Numbered from the stretch's first letter, positions 23,699-35,728 are shown. The stretch is DNA of 64,000 nt from Marchantia polymorpha subsp. ruderalis (GCA_037833965.1 AP031352.1:16472501-16536500); one strand, 5' to 3'. Numbers and translations are program-made. Notes: generated by a model not told the origin, from the sequence alone.

Positions 23699-24000
23699 AT
23701 GAGAGCAAAGCAGTTGCAGGGCTTCCCAATCACCATCTTCTATGAAACAGCGAAAAGGCCCGATCCTGATAGACGCCCGCCACTTGAGCTCCTCCTCTTC
23801 CTTCCAGAGAATGATGGCGTTTCCATCCCCTCCACTCCGCTCCGCTCCGAAAACTCCACCTGCTCGACGAGCTGCTAATAAATTCTCCTCTTCGACGCGG
23901 GAAAGAAGACTCAAAAAGTCTTGCCTCCGAAAATCATATCGCTCCTCTAATCTAATGTACTCCCTCTCTCCCTCTCTCTCTCTCTCTCAGAACGCCCGTA
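23699..24000 (-). other. Probable 5' leader exon of the RLCK gene
   Basis: On the minus strand this stretch ends in a strong donor (CTCTCAT|gtgagtcct at 23699) and the next acceptor (ctgtag|GCTTATG, exon start 22955) is in phase with it. The frame that joins them has no ATG here, so I read it as untranslated leader, with translation starting at 22925. The upstream end, near the CT/GA microsatellite, is a guess. Confidence 0.4.
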
Positions 24001-24626
24001 CTATGTCTGAACTCAGCCGAGATTTCCCCCGCACGAGCAGACAAGACGCAGCTAGAGCTGCAGCAGTAGGATCCGCCATTTCTCCACTGACAAGTTTCCG
24101 GAGTCCTGCCTCGGCCCATCCATCTTTCACACCATGCCTCGGACTCTCTCGACTCTTCCTCCCTCCAGCGCTGCCCCAGCTCAGTCAGGCCTTCGGGGAC
24201 TGTCCCACATTCATAAACGACCTCTTTGACATACCGACGACTTTAACGGCACTTTCCGATCCATGTGGGGGCTCTTGTCGGCGTTGGCTGAGAAAACCGG
24301 CAAAATTCAAATCCAAGGATACGGCAGGGGCCTACGTACACACGTGTATAGTCAAACTGGACCGTTTATTAGACCTACGGTACCCTTCCATGAATAGCCT
24401 GCAGCGCTCACTGCTGTTGTCGCGAAGAAGTCAACAATTTGAACTGTACAGTACCGTAGTGCCGTGCCGCTCCTGCACACGACGTAAGCTCGTAGTTCTG
24501 AGCTTGCACAGTCTGCGATCCCAGTTGCAGGGCGTACTGCAGTGCAGTGGATTTTTATCCACATCCGCTTGGTACGATCGTGTGCGAAACCATGGCAGTT
24601 CACCGGACTTCGACATTTCATTTTGA
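23742..24626 (+). CDS. 294-codon open frame antisense to the RLCK leader, doubtful
   Basis: It starts at a true ATG and runs uninterrupted, but it is Ser/Arg/Pro-rich and low in complexity, reads through a CT microsatellite (SLSPSLSLSQ) and has no recognisable domain. The bases are richer in GC here, which makes stops rarer. A competing 108-codon minus-strand frame overlaps at 24352-24678. I rate it more likely a by-product of composition than a gene, but its length keeps it in the list. Confidence 0.2.
   Translation: MKQRKGPILIDARHLSSSSSFQRMMAFPSPPLRSAPKTPPARRAANKFSSSTRERRLKKSCLRKSYRSSNLMYSLSPSLSLSQNARTMSELSRDFPRTSRQDAARAAAVGSAISPLTSFRSPASAHPSFTPCLGLSRLFLPPALPQLSQAFGDCPTFINDLFDIPTTLTALSDPCGGSCRRWLRKPAKFKSKDTAGAYVHTCIVKLDRLLDLRYPSMNSLQRSLLLSRRSQQFELYSTVVPCRSCTRRKLVVLSLHSLRSQLQGVLQCSGFLSTSAWYDRVRNHGSSPDFDISF
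23961..23989. repeat. CT/GA microsatellite
   Basis: A run of CT dinucleotides with one interruption. In plants such tracts are common in promoters and 5' leaders, which agrees with its place at the presumed start of the RLCK transcript. Confidence 0.9.
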
Positions 24627-24990
24627 ACTGGGTTGACTTCGTAGACTGTGCTTTTTCCACGGATCGAGGATCTATCAACTTTTTAAACGTGTGTCAGATC
24701 TCATATAGGTTTCCCTACCATACTTAAGACCAATTTGACGTTTCGACTGACCCTTATGGACCATAAGTTATGGTCCATCAGGAAATTCGAATAAAATTAT
24801 TCACGTAAGTCATGAGGGTAAGGATTGCATTTTAACATTATATACACAGTAATTTCAAAGACAACCTTGTGGACGTGCAATGCTCATACATCCAAATTCA
24901 GCTACGTCTTTTACATTCATTCTTAATAGATTGAATATTTTTTTGTACCAAGGGTGCATGCTTTTGAATATTGGATTACTGTTGTGAAAG

Positions 24991-25204
24991 GTAATATATT
25001 CTCATCAGAAAATGATTTTCCCCAAAAAAATTACGGGATTGGAACCTTCCGAAACATAAATAGTTTACTAAACCCAACAAATATACTTTTATCTAACGTA
25101 ATATACTCTCATCAATTAATTCTATTCCCAAAAAATTACTTGATTGGAACACTACCGAATATAAATAATTTTTAGTACCCAAAACCTATCTTTTATCCAA
25201 TGGT
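24991..25204. repeat. 107-bp tandem duplication, diverged
   Basis: The unit beginning GTAATATATTCTCATCA at 24991 recurs as GTAATATACTCTCATCA at 25098. It is followed in both copies by C-A-rich AAAAAATTAC, GATTGGAAC and CATAAATA/TATAAATA. The DNA is AT-rich and non-coding. Confidence 0.75.
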
Positions 25205-27239
25205 ACTCCAGCGAAGGCACACTTCGCCCATATTCTGTTCTAATATAGATAGACGGTTATTCTAACATAGAGAGTGGTGTTATGGGACGGTCAGCAAAAC
25301 AGGAAAACTAACAAGAAGGAGTGGGGTTGAGAGGAGGCCACGGACTTTTGAAATATTTTGATGCGGGAGTTCCTGAACTATGAGACGAGATGTACGATGA
25401 GTTTCACTGCATTGCTCTTAGTGGCCCAAACTTTACAAGATGTAATTTAAATGTAGGCTTTTGCTAATCACTATGAGATCATTATAAGATTTACTTTTCA
25501 TTCTAGAATGTGGGATTAATTGATATTGGCCTAAGACGCAGAGGCACAGGAAACGTTGGAGAGCAGGTTTAATAATGTGATTGCAATCAACTGGAGAAGC
25601 AGGCAGCTAAAGATACTTTTAAGATAAGACGCCTCACATAAGGAGACAAATAATGAGATTATAAATGTTTATAAAATTTGACAATGTGGAAAAATAATCA
25701 CAGTGTGGGAGCATAAACCTCAAAGTTGTTAGACACAAGCACATATGAGTATAACAAGAGGCGCAGAGTTTTCTTTCGTCTACAATTACTGTGACCAGCG
25801 GCACTCCAAATGACTAGTATTAGTAAGTATGGATGTGAGTCATTTTTCGTCACAGCACATGACGGGAAGTCGACCTGGAGAATGCGAGGTGATGATTAGA
25901 AGCTCAAAAATGCTTATAGCTACTTGCAGGATCTAATAATTAAAAATATCTTACGAAACATTCCGTATCATATTCATTTGTTCATTCATAGTTTCGTGAG
26001 ACAAGATGCAGCATTTGGTTATTGCTTGATCATAGTGAATCTCAAATGATAAAAATTGGTCTATTCTAAATACGTGGTCCGCTTCTCCTCAGACGAGCAA
26101 CTCAGTTCACTTTCTCTTGTGTTTTCTGGTTCCAACCTTGGATTGATCTACTAACAGATTGGAGTTCAAAGACTGATCTCGCCCATTTGTAGCTCATACT
26201 AGAAAGTAACCCAAAAATTGTCCGAGGATTTTGAAGAAGTCATCTCAATCGAGTCAAGATTACAGATTGAATCGTGAAGTTGATATTACTTGATGCTTGT
26301 AATCAACTGTACACTGATGGGACGTACTCTGATACAGACAATAAATAGTTGAAGTAAAAGTCGCTAAAAGATACTACAAAATCACGACGAGAGGCAACAT
26401 GAAGTCCTGAACACAACGTGCGGAGGATCTCCTTTCCCTTCTTCTTCTTCTTTTCGTTGAGGTCTCGTCGTGCCTTCAACATAACGATCGAGCCCAGACT
26501 CGGTCTAGGCTATAATTACTATAATATTTTGTAGGTATTGATGATTGTGTGTGGTTGGTGAGGTCATATCAGGTGAAAAGAGTACCCGTTTGCTATTTGT
26601 GTTACGGAGAGTTCCCATCAAGTAAAATTTTTCTTGGGCTTAGTCAATCTATCACTCTCTTGATTTTCATGTATGATCATAACTACTTTCTATTAAGTAC
26701 TGGTTAATTTGACCTTATGCCCATTTAGATAGTAGAGGATTGATGACCAGAGTGTCATTAGATTATTTCATTTTTTAATTGAGCATGAGAGATATATCTC
26801 ACATAAATTAACTAGAAAAGATATATACAAGCATTTTACTTGTTAGTGAATGAATGATTTGTAATGTGTTTTTTGAACCTTCGGATTCCACTTGATCTCT
26901 TTATCATTTATACTTGATTTAAAATAACAAGTTGTGTTTGTATATGATATCATTACCTATCCAACATGATATTTGAGAATAATCATACAAGAGAAGGGGA
27001 GTTTTTAGACACCTTGTATTGACAAGGAAAAATTTGCACTCATATATGTTGTGAGTGTAGGATTAATCATTCTGTGATTAATGATGTGATTCAAGTAGAA
27101 GCTCCAATATAGATGGAACAAAGTCCTGAATAGCAAGAATTAAAGCAATAGGTTATACTTTTTGAACCTCAAGTGTCTACATTAGACAATACACATCAAC
27201 CATAATACTATACCATGATATCATCAAATTAAATTGGTT
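25205..27239. other. AT-rich spacer, no supported gene
   Basis: Short frames only. A LINE 3' tail at 26868-26925 is listed separately. Confidence 0.45.
26868..26925 (+). mobile_element. LINE 3' tail remnant
   Basis: GTGTTTTTTGAACCTTCGGA followed by ACTTGATCTCTTTATCAT matches the 3' ends of the LINE relics at 39.93-39.99 kb (plus) and at about 6.72-6.79 kb (minus). No coding part is recognisable upstream, so this is a very short 5'-truncated copy. Confidence 0.55.
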
Positions 27240-29220
27240 GGATTTTTTTAGTGCATGGATTATGGATTGATTCATCGATTCTAAAAGATTATGATATTCA
27301 TACAAAAGATGATGATGGAACTGCATTGATCCTAGAAAAAAAGAACTGTTTTAAGAGAAATTCAAGTTTGAGTCAAACACTTGAGTGGAATGCCGCTCTA
27401 GATTGTGACATATAGTTGTTGATAGATAACAAGACATGAAAGCTAATAAAGTTTTCAAAAAATCAAGCTTTGATTGATTGCAAATATATGTAGAAATTGA
27501 AAGAGAATTCAATAGGTAACGAGAGACAAATCTAGGTGAATGGTTAGAAATTTCACATAAGAAAAAAATGTAAACTATAAAAAAGTATTAACATCTATAA
27601 CAAAGTATGTTTTAAGTTACCTGATGTGTGCACTTGCTATTATATTTAGTCTAATTATGGATCTGATGATTAAAGTTATTGCATTTTTCTATGGTTCTCA
27701 AGAGTAAGAAATATACATGAGAGAACTAGTTGGTTTTGAAGAAAAATGTCAAGAAAATTTGGTATATAAATTGTTGAAATTATTATATAACTTGAAAAAA
27801 AATTCTTAGAGAGTGGATTGAAAGATTTGATGAATTCATGGAAGCACAAGACTTTTCACTAAGTCTTTATGATCCTTGTGTACACATGAAAAAGTTGAAT
27901 AATGAGATACTCTATTTTATTATTCTAGTAGTTTACTAAAATGACATGCTCATCTTGGCTAAGAATCAATTTAACATTAACATATACATAATAGCTGAAT
28001 TTTAAATTGAAAATGAAGATATGAGTAAGTACAAGAAGATGTTAGGGATGGATATTCATAGAGGCATAGTGAAAAAAGATCATGGTTGAATCAAGTCAAG
28101 TATGTTTAACATGTGCTTAACAAGTTTAAGATGACAGACTTTAAAGTAATATAAACACTTTTAACAACACACTTCAAATTTTCCGTAGTTCAATGTCCAA
28201 TTAATGGATTGAAATTTTTTAATGTCATCAGTTTACCATGAAAAAGCTTTGAATAACTTCAAATATTTGATGATGAGCATAAATCTTGATATTGCTCAAG
28301 CAATATTCAATGTGAGTATGTTTATGTCAAACACAAGAAAGTTGCATTGATAAGGGGTGAAATTAATTCTTAGGTATTTGAAGAATATAAAGTATCAATG
28401 ATATATTGTTTGATAACAATTTTTACTCATAAAAGCTTGGTTGAGAAGAAGTATATGCAACTTTTGAATCATAAAGAAAATCTGCTCTATTTGTTAGCTT
28501 ACAAATTTTACAATATGTTCTCACTTTGATGCGTAATAATATCATTTATAATGATATTACAATAATTTGTGTACTTAATCTCAAATTTATACTATGAATA
28601 TCATATTGTTTTTTAATTAGAACAATCAAACAATATCAAATCTTTGTTACGTTGATGCTGACTATGAACAAGATCAAAACAAGAAAAAATCTACAACTTG
28701 ATATGTGTTCATATTTGGCTAATGGTTGTATCAGTTTGAAATGTATCTTTAGGATGTGTGTAATTCAATCTACAATGTAAGCTTGACATATAGCGGAAAT
28801 AGAAGCAATAAAGTAAATTATTTTGTTGATGAACCTTATCATTGAGATATTATTGCAACAAGAGTTTATCAATCTTCAATATGATGATCAATGTGCATTA
28901 CATCTTGCTCCAAATCAAATGTTGAATAACAAAGTGAAACCTATGGACATCATGTATCATTTTATCATACATGCAGTTTTTGAAAAAAAAAAATTGAAGT
29001 AATTAAAATTGACGATAAATTCAATCCAATTTATGTATTGATGAAAGTTATTGATTAGTTTCAGAAAGCCACAACAACAATCTTGATACTTGTCTACAAT
29101 GTTTGAAATGAAACGACGTGGACAAAGTTTAACCACTTCTGTTGGCATCACCAAACAAAATATGCCATCTGCATTTGCATTTTGATTATCGATGTTCTTC
29201 TTAGTCTCAATATTTTTCAA
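27240..29220 (+). mobile_element. Ty1/copia pol relic (reverse transcriptase to RNase H)
   Basis: Decayed but ordered copia pol on the plus strand. About 27390: EWNAALDCD. About 27830-28060: FDEFMEAQDFSLSLYDPCVH, the NDMLI remnant of the YVDDML catalytic box, then YKKMLGMDIHRG. About 28640-28960: YVDADYEQDQNKKKSTT, DDQCALHLAPNQMLNNKVK, MDIMYHFI. Stops and frameshifts break every segment and the catalytic YVDD aspartates are not both intact, so it is dead. No LTR could be assigned at either end. Confidence 0.85.
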
Positions 29221-31000
29221 CCCATTTTTTAACCCAATTAATATGATACTGAACTTAGCAATCTATGACAACACAAATGTCTAATCAATTGCACTAAACT
29301 ACACATTTTTCAGTTCATCAATTAATATGATAATGACCTTAGCAACCTATGATAACACAAATGTCTTATGAATTGTCTTAACTTCAACGCATAAGATGTT
29401 TGTGCTAAAATGATGTAGTTCGTTTTAAAACTCCTCATGAAAATTTTGTAGATTCAAAACATCCAACATATGACGTACAAACTATTATGTATATTAAAAA
29501 AAAGCATCTAAAATTTTTCATCTCATAAAAATAATTTTTTTTAAATTTCACCTTTTTTTTTAATAACTCCAAATTTTAGTAGTTTTGGTGTAATCAGTTA
29601 AGCTTTCCAATTTTAACTTTGTGAAAAAATACAATTTTTTATTTCATTAGCATTGTATACATTAAGTAACTTTGGATGTAGCTTTTGATATGCTTTTTTG
29701 TGAAAAAATTCATGATATTCAAATATAAAGCAACATAAAACAATGTACTTTTGTCTAGTTAAAATTTATTTTATATTGTGTGTTTACATTCCTTACACAA
29801 AGAAGTTTCAACACAATAATCTAGCATCAAATATTCAAATTTTTTGTTCATTGATTAATTTTGATAAATCACATAATCTAAATGGTATATATATATATAT
29901 ATATATATATTCGTCATCATACTAATAAAAATCGATTTTCCTTCATGTTTCGATTTTTTAATTTGTTAAGCTTGAGTACCTCTATTTAATCTATGTGGAT
30001 CCAAGAATGTTTAAAAATCAGTATGAAATCAATAATTTTATGTTAAATCCTCTAATAATACCATTTTTTAGAAAATTATGACATTTATAAATTCGACATG
30101 TTTACAATCATACATTTCATAACATATGTGGTGAAAAGAATGAATACATCTCCAAACAATCCATGAAAATATACTCATTGCCAAATATCAAAATTTAGAT
30201 ATAGGAATGCAAATATAATACACATAATATTATATCAGATATTACATAAACAACATAATACAGATAATAAGTTTAAAACACATTTATCACTCAGTAATTT
30301 TGCTTTGACAAATTCATCATTAATTTTTAGAGTTCTAAGAAACATATTAAACTTAGAAGTTATTAACTTAATTTAAACTTAATTGTTAAGATAATTAAAA
30401 ATTATAGGTGAAAATTAATTTTGATTTTCATGCATATCTAAGAGTAATATATATAAAATTTAGTGTATTTTTTGGATTCAATTCATTGCTAAATTGATTA
30501 TTTTTTAGTTCTTATTTTGCTAACATTTATTCATAACGTAAATATACAACACATACGTAAAAGTTTTAATTGTGAAAATTTCATCTTTCTATCAATCATA
30601 AAAATCTGATTCTTGATGTCATTTTATTAAATAAATAAATTTAAATTATTTATATAGATAAGATTAATATATATAAAATCATTTGAAATATCAACTTGTC
30701 ATAATTTGAAAATTTTAATATAATTCAATTTTTAAAAATGTTGAAAAATTTACAAATTTTTTATACTCCTGATGCATATGTATAAAAAATGATTTTCATG
30801 AGATAAAAACGAAAAGTGTCTACAAAACCCACCTACTATGAACGCACAAAACACATTTCTAGACATAGGATATTGTCAACCAGAAGATGTAAATTGGGTA
30901 ACTTGCCGCATGCATAATGTTTCTTTCATCATTTGCTTACTTTTGTCATTGTGATAGGAAACTTGTTTTAGCATAACTAATCCATAGAGTTGACACATAC
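29221..31000. other. Very AT-rich spacer, no gene
   Basis: About 75% AT or more. Contains an AT microsatellite (listed). No transposon domain or RNA gene is recognisable. Confidence 0.5.
29885..29911. repeat. (TA)n microsatellite
   Basis: About thirteen uninterrupted TA units. Confidence 0.95.
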
Positions 31001-31335
31001 TTGAAGTCTGGAGCCAAAATTGAAGAAAGCCCCATCAATTCGATCTAATACGCTGGGAATGAAAGAACATAACACTCAGCCGTATGGGCCAAGAGCGAGC
31101 AAGGTACAGTATAGAACAACCAACCACTACCACAACCGAAACTCAATATTTATAGTCAATTGTCAGAGTGCCTCCAGATCTAGGAAGACATATTGTCAAA
31201 AGGGTCCACATTGTGACCCCCAGTGGTGGAATGTGTAATTGTTGATCCTATGAACGCTGAACGAGAATCCTGAGTATGAAGCTAAAGAAGGTGCATCGGC
31301 GTTCATCAAGACGTTGTCACCTCCCTTGAGGAATA

Positions 31336-32253
31336 ATGTCTCAGGAACGAGTGTCTTGTCAAACCATGATTCATGCGTCAATTGGAGGAGTTCGCTCTAT
31401 AGGTAGTTTTCTCTCGTATTTAGGAAGACCTGGTATCCACCATTGCCACAAACCCGGAGTTAAAAGTATTCCCACCTTTCTATTGGTTTGGAACCTATTC
31501 GGATTCTTGAGACTACGAATTACCGCAGGGTACTGGTCTAGGGGTATGGAGTGCAAGCGGGTGGAATTGATGCGAAGAGCTTCGGATGAAGCAAGAGAAA
31601 GCCAGCAGGTTACCCTGAATGGAAGCAGCAATGAGAAACAGGTGATGCGGGTGTCAGTTGAAGAAACTGGGAATGACAATGAAGTACCAGTGAAACAAGA
31701 AGTAAGCTCGTGAGTAAGAATAAGTTAGTCTCAAAAAAATGGAAACAATGATTATCATCTCTCACCAAACTCCAATTTCCCCTGTGCCTCAGAAGATGAT
31801 CAACCGAGTCGACCATACTGCGGCTATGTGTTGTCATCTGCGCATTGAAGCTTTCAGGTGTATGCGATCGAGTCTTTCATGAATGATTGAACACGATATT
31901 GGCTGGTTAAATGTGTCATTCTACTGAAAATTTATAGCAAAACTTGGATATTGGATGACATAGAGTAATGGATTATCATGCTGTACTTTGCGGAGTATTG
32001 ATTTGTCACATCTAGATATACACTTAGTTATAATGAGATTGCACTTGAAGCCTTTCCACTTCCACTTTTGTTCATTCTTTTCCCAAGGTGGGTGACCGGA
32101 ATGGAGACAAAGCGCCCATTCTTTGGTTACAAAGCGGAGGACTCTGAGCATCCCAATCTGCTAGTCACCAGTGAAATAAACCTCATGAGCAAATTAGCTG
32201 TGAGAAGAACTCAACAGCTTGAGCCGGAGTTGTCTCCGTGTTTATTGCATTAA
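31336..32253 (+). CDS. Two-exon gene of unknown function, 179 residues
   Basis: Exon 1 31336-31709 ends TC|gtgagtaag. Exon 2 starts at 32088 after ttcttttcccaag|G. The split codon TC|G gives Ser and the joined frame is 540 bases ending in TAA at 32253. The 378-base intron and phase fit support a real gene. The start at 31336 is the first ATG; a later ATG at 31546 would give 109 residues, with an alternative acceptor at 31528 just upstream. Exon 1 has a hydrophobic stretch (FLLVWNLFGFLRL) and then a polar, acidic region (VSVEETGNDNEVPVKQEVSS). Exon 2 reads METKRPFFGYKAEDSEHP and ends LEPELSPCLLH. I do not recognise the family. It converges on the minus-strand frame at 32612-33088. Confidence 0.45.
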
Positions 32254-32611
32254 ACGGATACCGTCTTTCACAGGAACTATAATAATACAACATTATAAGC
32301 AGATGGCAGATCAGCTGCGGTGCCCTGACATGGGCAAGGCAATCGTGAACATGTCGTTCTTCGCGACTCGCAGAGAGAACGATGAACGGGACAGAAAGAA
32401 AGCTCTATGAAACATGCTGCCCGATTTTAGAATACAGATGGTATTTACACAATACGCAATGGTACAAAATCAATGCCTCCCCCTTTGGCATGGAGGCCTG
32501 CCTGATCGTTGCCAAATCTTCTTCCTCGTGACGCAATGATTTCGCGAGTGATGGATCTCCACGCACTATTGGTTGAGATGGGGACGGAGCGATACTCTAA
32601 AAGCCAATCGA

Positions 32612-33088
32612 TCAGTCACTTTTTCGAAAGAGAAAAGACCACAAGCCCACCAAACAGCCTCGGTCCTCCGTTTGGTAACCTGGGTAAGCCCGGCCTTTGA
32701 TGACGAGGTCAACGTTGAGGTCAGTGGTGTCGGCTTTGCGCAATTTCACGTGCTGGAACATGCCTTCATCCGCAGCAGGAGCTGGACTCCTCTTCCTCTT
32801 TCGCAGAATCACGACCTCGGTGATACAGGAATCGCAGACCGGACATATGATATCATGCGTGCGCTGAGTTTGCATCAAATGCTCGAGTGCGCAGAAGTCT
32901 CGCGAATACTTACAGGGGTCATTTCTTTCTTCATCTGCTCCGTCTGCGTCGGCGAGTGCGAAGGTCTCCTCCCAGGGCCAATCCTCGATGAACATGTTGA
33001 AGGCGGTCGACGCGGTCTCAAAGAACACCAATTCCAGTATAGGCCGCTCCACGGAGATATGGCACCGTACTTGAAAAACAGAGCGCAT
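32612..33088 (-). CDS. 158-residue frame with a CPxCxxC zinc-ribbon, ER-body-membrane-like
   Basis: An open frame from a true ATG at 33088 to TGA at 32612. Residues 31-56 are acidic (FIEDWPWEETFALADADG). Residues 80-100 read IICPVCDSCITEVVILRKRK, a CPxCxxC half zinc-ribbon followed by a VILRKRKR basic stretch. From memory this matches the zinc-ribbon in plant membrane-protein-of-ER-body-like (MEBL) proteins, which usually continue into a VIT-type iron/manganese transporter domain. No such membrane domain follows here. The frame ends in LVGLWSFLFRKSD. So it is either one exon of a larger gene or a truncated relative. A donor-like gtaagt lies inside, but the only near acceptor would leave a 50-base intron and break the frame. 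Confidence 0.45.
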   Translation of the reverse strand: MRSVFQVRCHISVERPILELVFFETASTAFNMFIEDWPWEETFALADADGADEERNDPCKYSRDFCALEHLMQTQRTHDIICPVCDSCITEVVILRKRKRSPAPAADEGMFQHVKLRKADTTDLNVDLVIKGRAYPGYQTEDRGCLVGLWSFLFRKSD

Positions 33089-33538
33089 CCTCTATTTCAG
33101 TTTCCATTCACAGTTTAGCGCAATTGAGGAACGCACAACGAGGCACAGTCTTCTTCTACATCTATGTTAGCAATAGCAGCCCTAGAAGAAGCCCTACGAG
33201 CAGGATAGTGTTTGAGTTTTTGTGTGATGAAGATCAGGATCATGTCAAACGGTGATGGCCGTGGAATCCTCGCAACGCAAGGCCAATGTCATCAAGAAAA
33301 CATGCAGCGGCAACTGGCACCTCGACGGCATCGACCATTGACAGTCCATCATGCTCTCTCTTTCTTTCTAAACCACCCCGCATGCTCTGTCTGTGACGCA
33401 ACTCTGGCGCCCATCGCTCATCGCTGCCTCTCCTTCCTTTACACGCCGTAGGGGCAGCCGGGCACAGCATTCCATATCACAGGGCGTGGCAGCAATCAAA
33501 TGACCGCAAGTATGAACTCTGGGAAACTCACCACTCAC

Positions 33539-33727
33539 CTCTTTTCTAGAGGGAAGCAGCAGCAGAGAATTCTGACAGTGCGCATCGCAGGTCATCTTCT
33601 TCCCGGACCCCCGACCTCGAACTCCGGAGTGAATCGAGCCAGACCTGGTCCAAATCAGATCTCGAGCGGGTAACCGATCTGAACACTCTATGATGCTCGA
33701 TGATGTGGAACGGATCTCGAATTTCAT
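33539..33727 (-). CDS. Possible first coding exon of the 32.6-33.7 kb minus-strand gene
   Basis: ATG at 33727, 63 codons, then a strong donor (AAAGAG|gtgagt) in phase 0. It reads MKFEIRSTSSSIIECSDRLP and later KKMTCDAHCQNS. A TATA-like element lies 40-50 bases upstream. I could not find a phase-0 acceptor that leads into the CPxCxxC frame, so the link to 32612-33088 is unproven. Confidence 0.3.
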
Positions 33728-33765
33728 CACTGGCCCGGCGGTGCTTGTGGAAGCGTACTTTGCAG

Positions 33766-33775
33766 CCTATATAGA
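33766..33775 (-). promoter_or_regulatory. TATA-like element
   Basis: CTATATAG reads on the minus strand about 40 bases before the ATG at 33727. The spacing leaves a very short leader if it is used. Confidence 0.3.
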
Positions 33776-33784
33776 TAGAACGTA

Positions 33785-35655
33785 CTAGCGCAAGCCGCTC
33801 TCGTAGGATCCTGACCAAAGAAGGTGCGCTCGGGGACACACACTGCACTGTGCGAGCCCTGCACCACCTTCTCTGTCATGTTCATTCGACGGGGGCCTGC
33901 AATTTAAGTCAAAGGCTAGATGCAGCGATTGCTCGTCGCTGAGCCCAGGCTTGACAGAAGGCGGCGCTCCAGATGTGAAGCATCGTGGATCGCAGGACAT
34001 GCACAGTCGGGAAAATCCTCGGTTTCCTAGGCTTGTAGTCTGCCGCTTCTCGCTCCAACTCACGCCATCATGATCTCCACTGACCCCAACCCCTGACCTC
34101 GCCACCCTCCAAGGCTCCCCAGTGTGTAAGAATTCATTTGCACGAACAGCGCTCTCTCTATGGCTGCTGCATGCGGCAAGCGCTACGAAACAGTGCTTTT
34201 TTGTGTTGTTCTGTACCTGGCTCCTGACTGCTCAGTCCAAGATGCCACTCCATTCATGTCTCGGTCTGGTCGACGGAGCTCATCGAATTTACGGATTTTG
34301 TCTTCTCGAACTCACTGCGAGCAAATGGCGAACACGGTTGCAAACATTCCGAACATTCCCAACATTTTCTATTGATGAGATTCATCCTCAGAATCCAACT
34401 TTTCCCCAGCTTTTGCGATGTGAAAAGGAATACACATCAAAGCTTTCTCACGTCAGAAGCTGAGGATGCTTTTGCTACTTTACTTTACAGTGCAGTAACT
34501 GCTGTAGAGAAGAACTCTCCACACTCTTTGGCTGTCCAATTATTAGTGTGATCCAGAATATTCACTTCTGTGTTGAAATGGTTTGGATGAACACAGTGCA
34601 GATTAAATCAATCAGAGGATGATATTAAAGTTGGATATACACGAATTAGCGAGGAAATGAGACAAGCACTTTGTCCATGGTGAGAAGCAAAGCAATAATC
34701 TTTGCATAATCCTGGTGCAGAAAACCTGCAGATGCCCTGCGAGGTGAATCAATCTTTGTTTGATCTTACAGCCCTGGTGCTCTGGATCAACGACATGCTG
34801 GAAACTTAACCTGGGTTTGACTGCAATAACCTTAACTTCACCTTAGTACAGTATACTTGACGCCTACCTTGGACCAAATTTTTGAAAGGTGCTAGCTATG
34901 TCTTGTCCGTCACTCGGTTTCAGAGCAAGCATTTTCCAGTACCTCTCACGAACTGCGGTTCAGCTAATTCAGGCATGATGAAGATACTGCACACGTTGAA
35001 GGACTGTTGCAACTCTGGCATCCTAATGCCGTGGTAAGATGAATGGCGTAGGAATATGCGCCATGTATGTAGCTGTATGTAGCTAACCGTAGCGCCTCTC
35101 TTGAAGCAGTGCTCTCCATTCTGCCCATTTGCCTCCTTGTTGAACTGCGGCCAGATTTTTCTGTCATGTCTTTAACCCCACAGCAGAAAAATATCTTCTT
35201 GGACAGAAAAGAATAACTGACTCTTACGACTGGTGAACAGACGAAAGTGTGGCAGAAAAGAATAATTATGTTCGCCATCATATTCTCGAGGCCAGTCTGA
35301 GTCAGACTGCAATCTCTGTTTAATGCGCATGTTAAGCTGTATGTTCATATTCGAAGGTACAAATTGATATCTGAATCAGTACAATCTTTATTCTAATCAG
35401 TACTTCAATATTTTTTGTTTGTTGTGTGTTTGTACAGTACAAGGACACAATTCTGTCAATCTTATCATCTGTAGACGACAATATCCGGATCCCTGATATT
35501 CTCATGTGTAGCAGATTTTTTTAATCTTTTCAAGCTCACTGACGCTGGGACACAAAAATTCAATCATCAATCCAGGCTTCCAACGTAAACCAATGTGCTT
35601 CTGAAACATTAAATTTTTATAAAATATAAAGTAATTATTCTATTGAAGGCGACAA
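33785..35655. other. Mixed region, no gene resolved
   Basis: 33.8-34.5 kb is relatively GC-rich, with small frames on both strands. A minus-strand frame at 33785-34105 contains FDLNCRPP, which resembles a DLNxxP EAR motif but is isolated. A plus-strand 71-codon ATG frame at 34160-34375 (MAAACGKRYETVLFC...) has a good start context. None has further support. 34.5-35.65 kb is AT-richer and empty. Confidence 0.3.
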
Positions 35656-35728
35656 GGTTTCATGGTGTAGTGGTTATCACGTCTGCTTTACACGCAGAAG
35701 GCCGCGAGTTCGAACCTCGCTGAAACCT
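35656..35728 (+). tRNA. trnV-UAC: tRNA-Val (anticodon UAC)
   Basis: Full cloverleaf. The acceptor stem GGTTTCA/TGAAACC is fully paired. The D arm contains the A-box GTGTAGTGGTTATC. The anticodon stem TCTGC/GCAGA carries loop TTTACAC (anticodon TAC at 35689-35691). The T stem GCGAG/CTCGC carries loop TTCGAAC (B-box). There is no intron. A five-T run at 35730-35734 is a Pol III terminator. The discriminator base reads T; I would expect A for valine. It decodes GUA and is a nuclear-type gene. Confidence 0.95.

Noticed and set aside
32880-32935. Intron inside the zinc-ribbon frame using the gtaagtatt donor
   Set aside because: The only nearby acceptor gives a 50-base intron, below the usual plant minimum, and removal breaks the frame before CPxCxxC.
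33785-34105. FDLNCRPP read as an EAR repressor motif
   Set aside because: Isolated six-residue match in an unsupported frame; too short to carry meaning.
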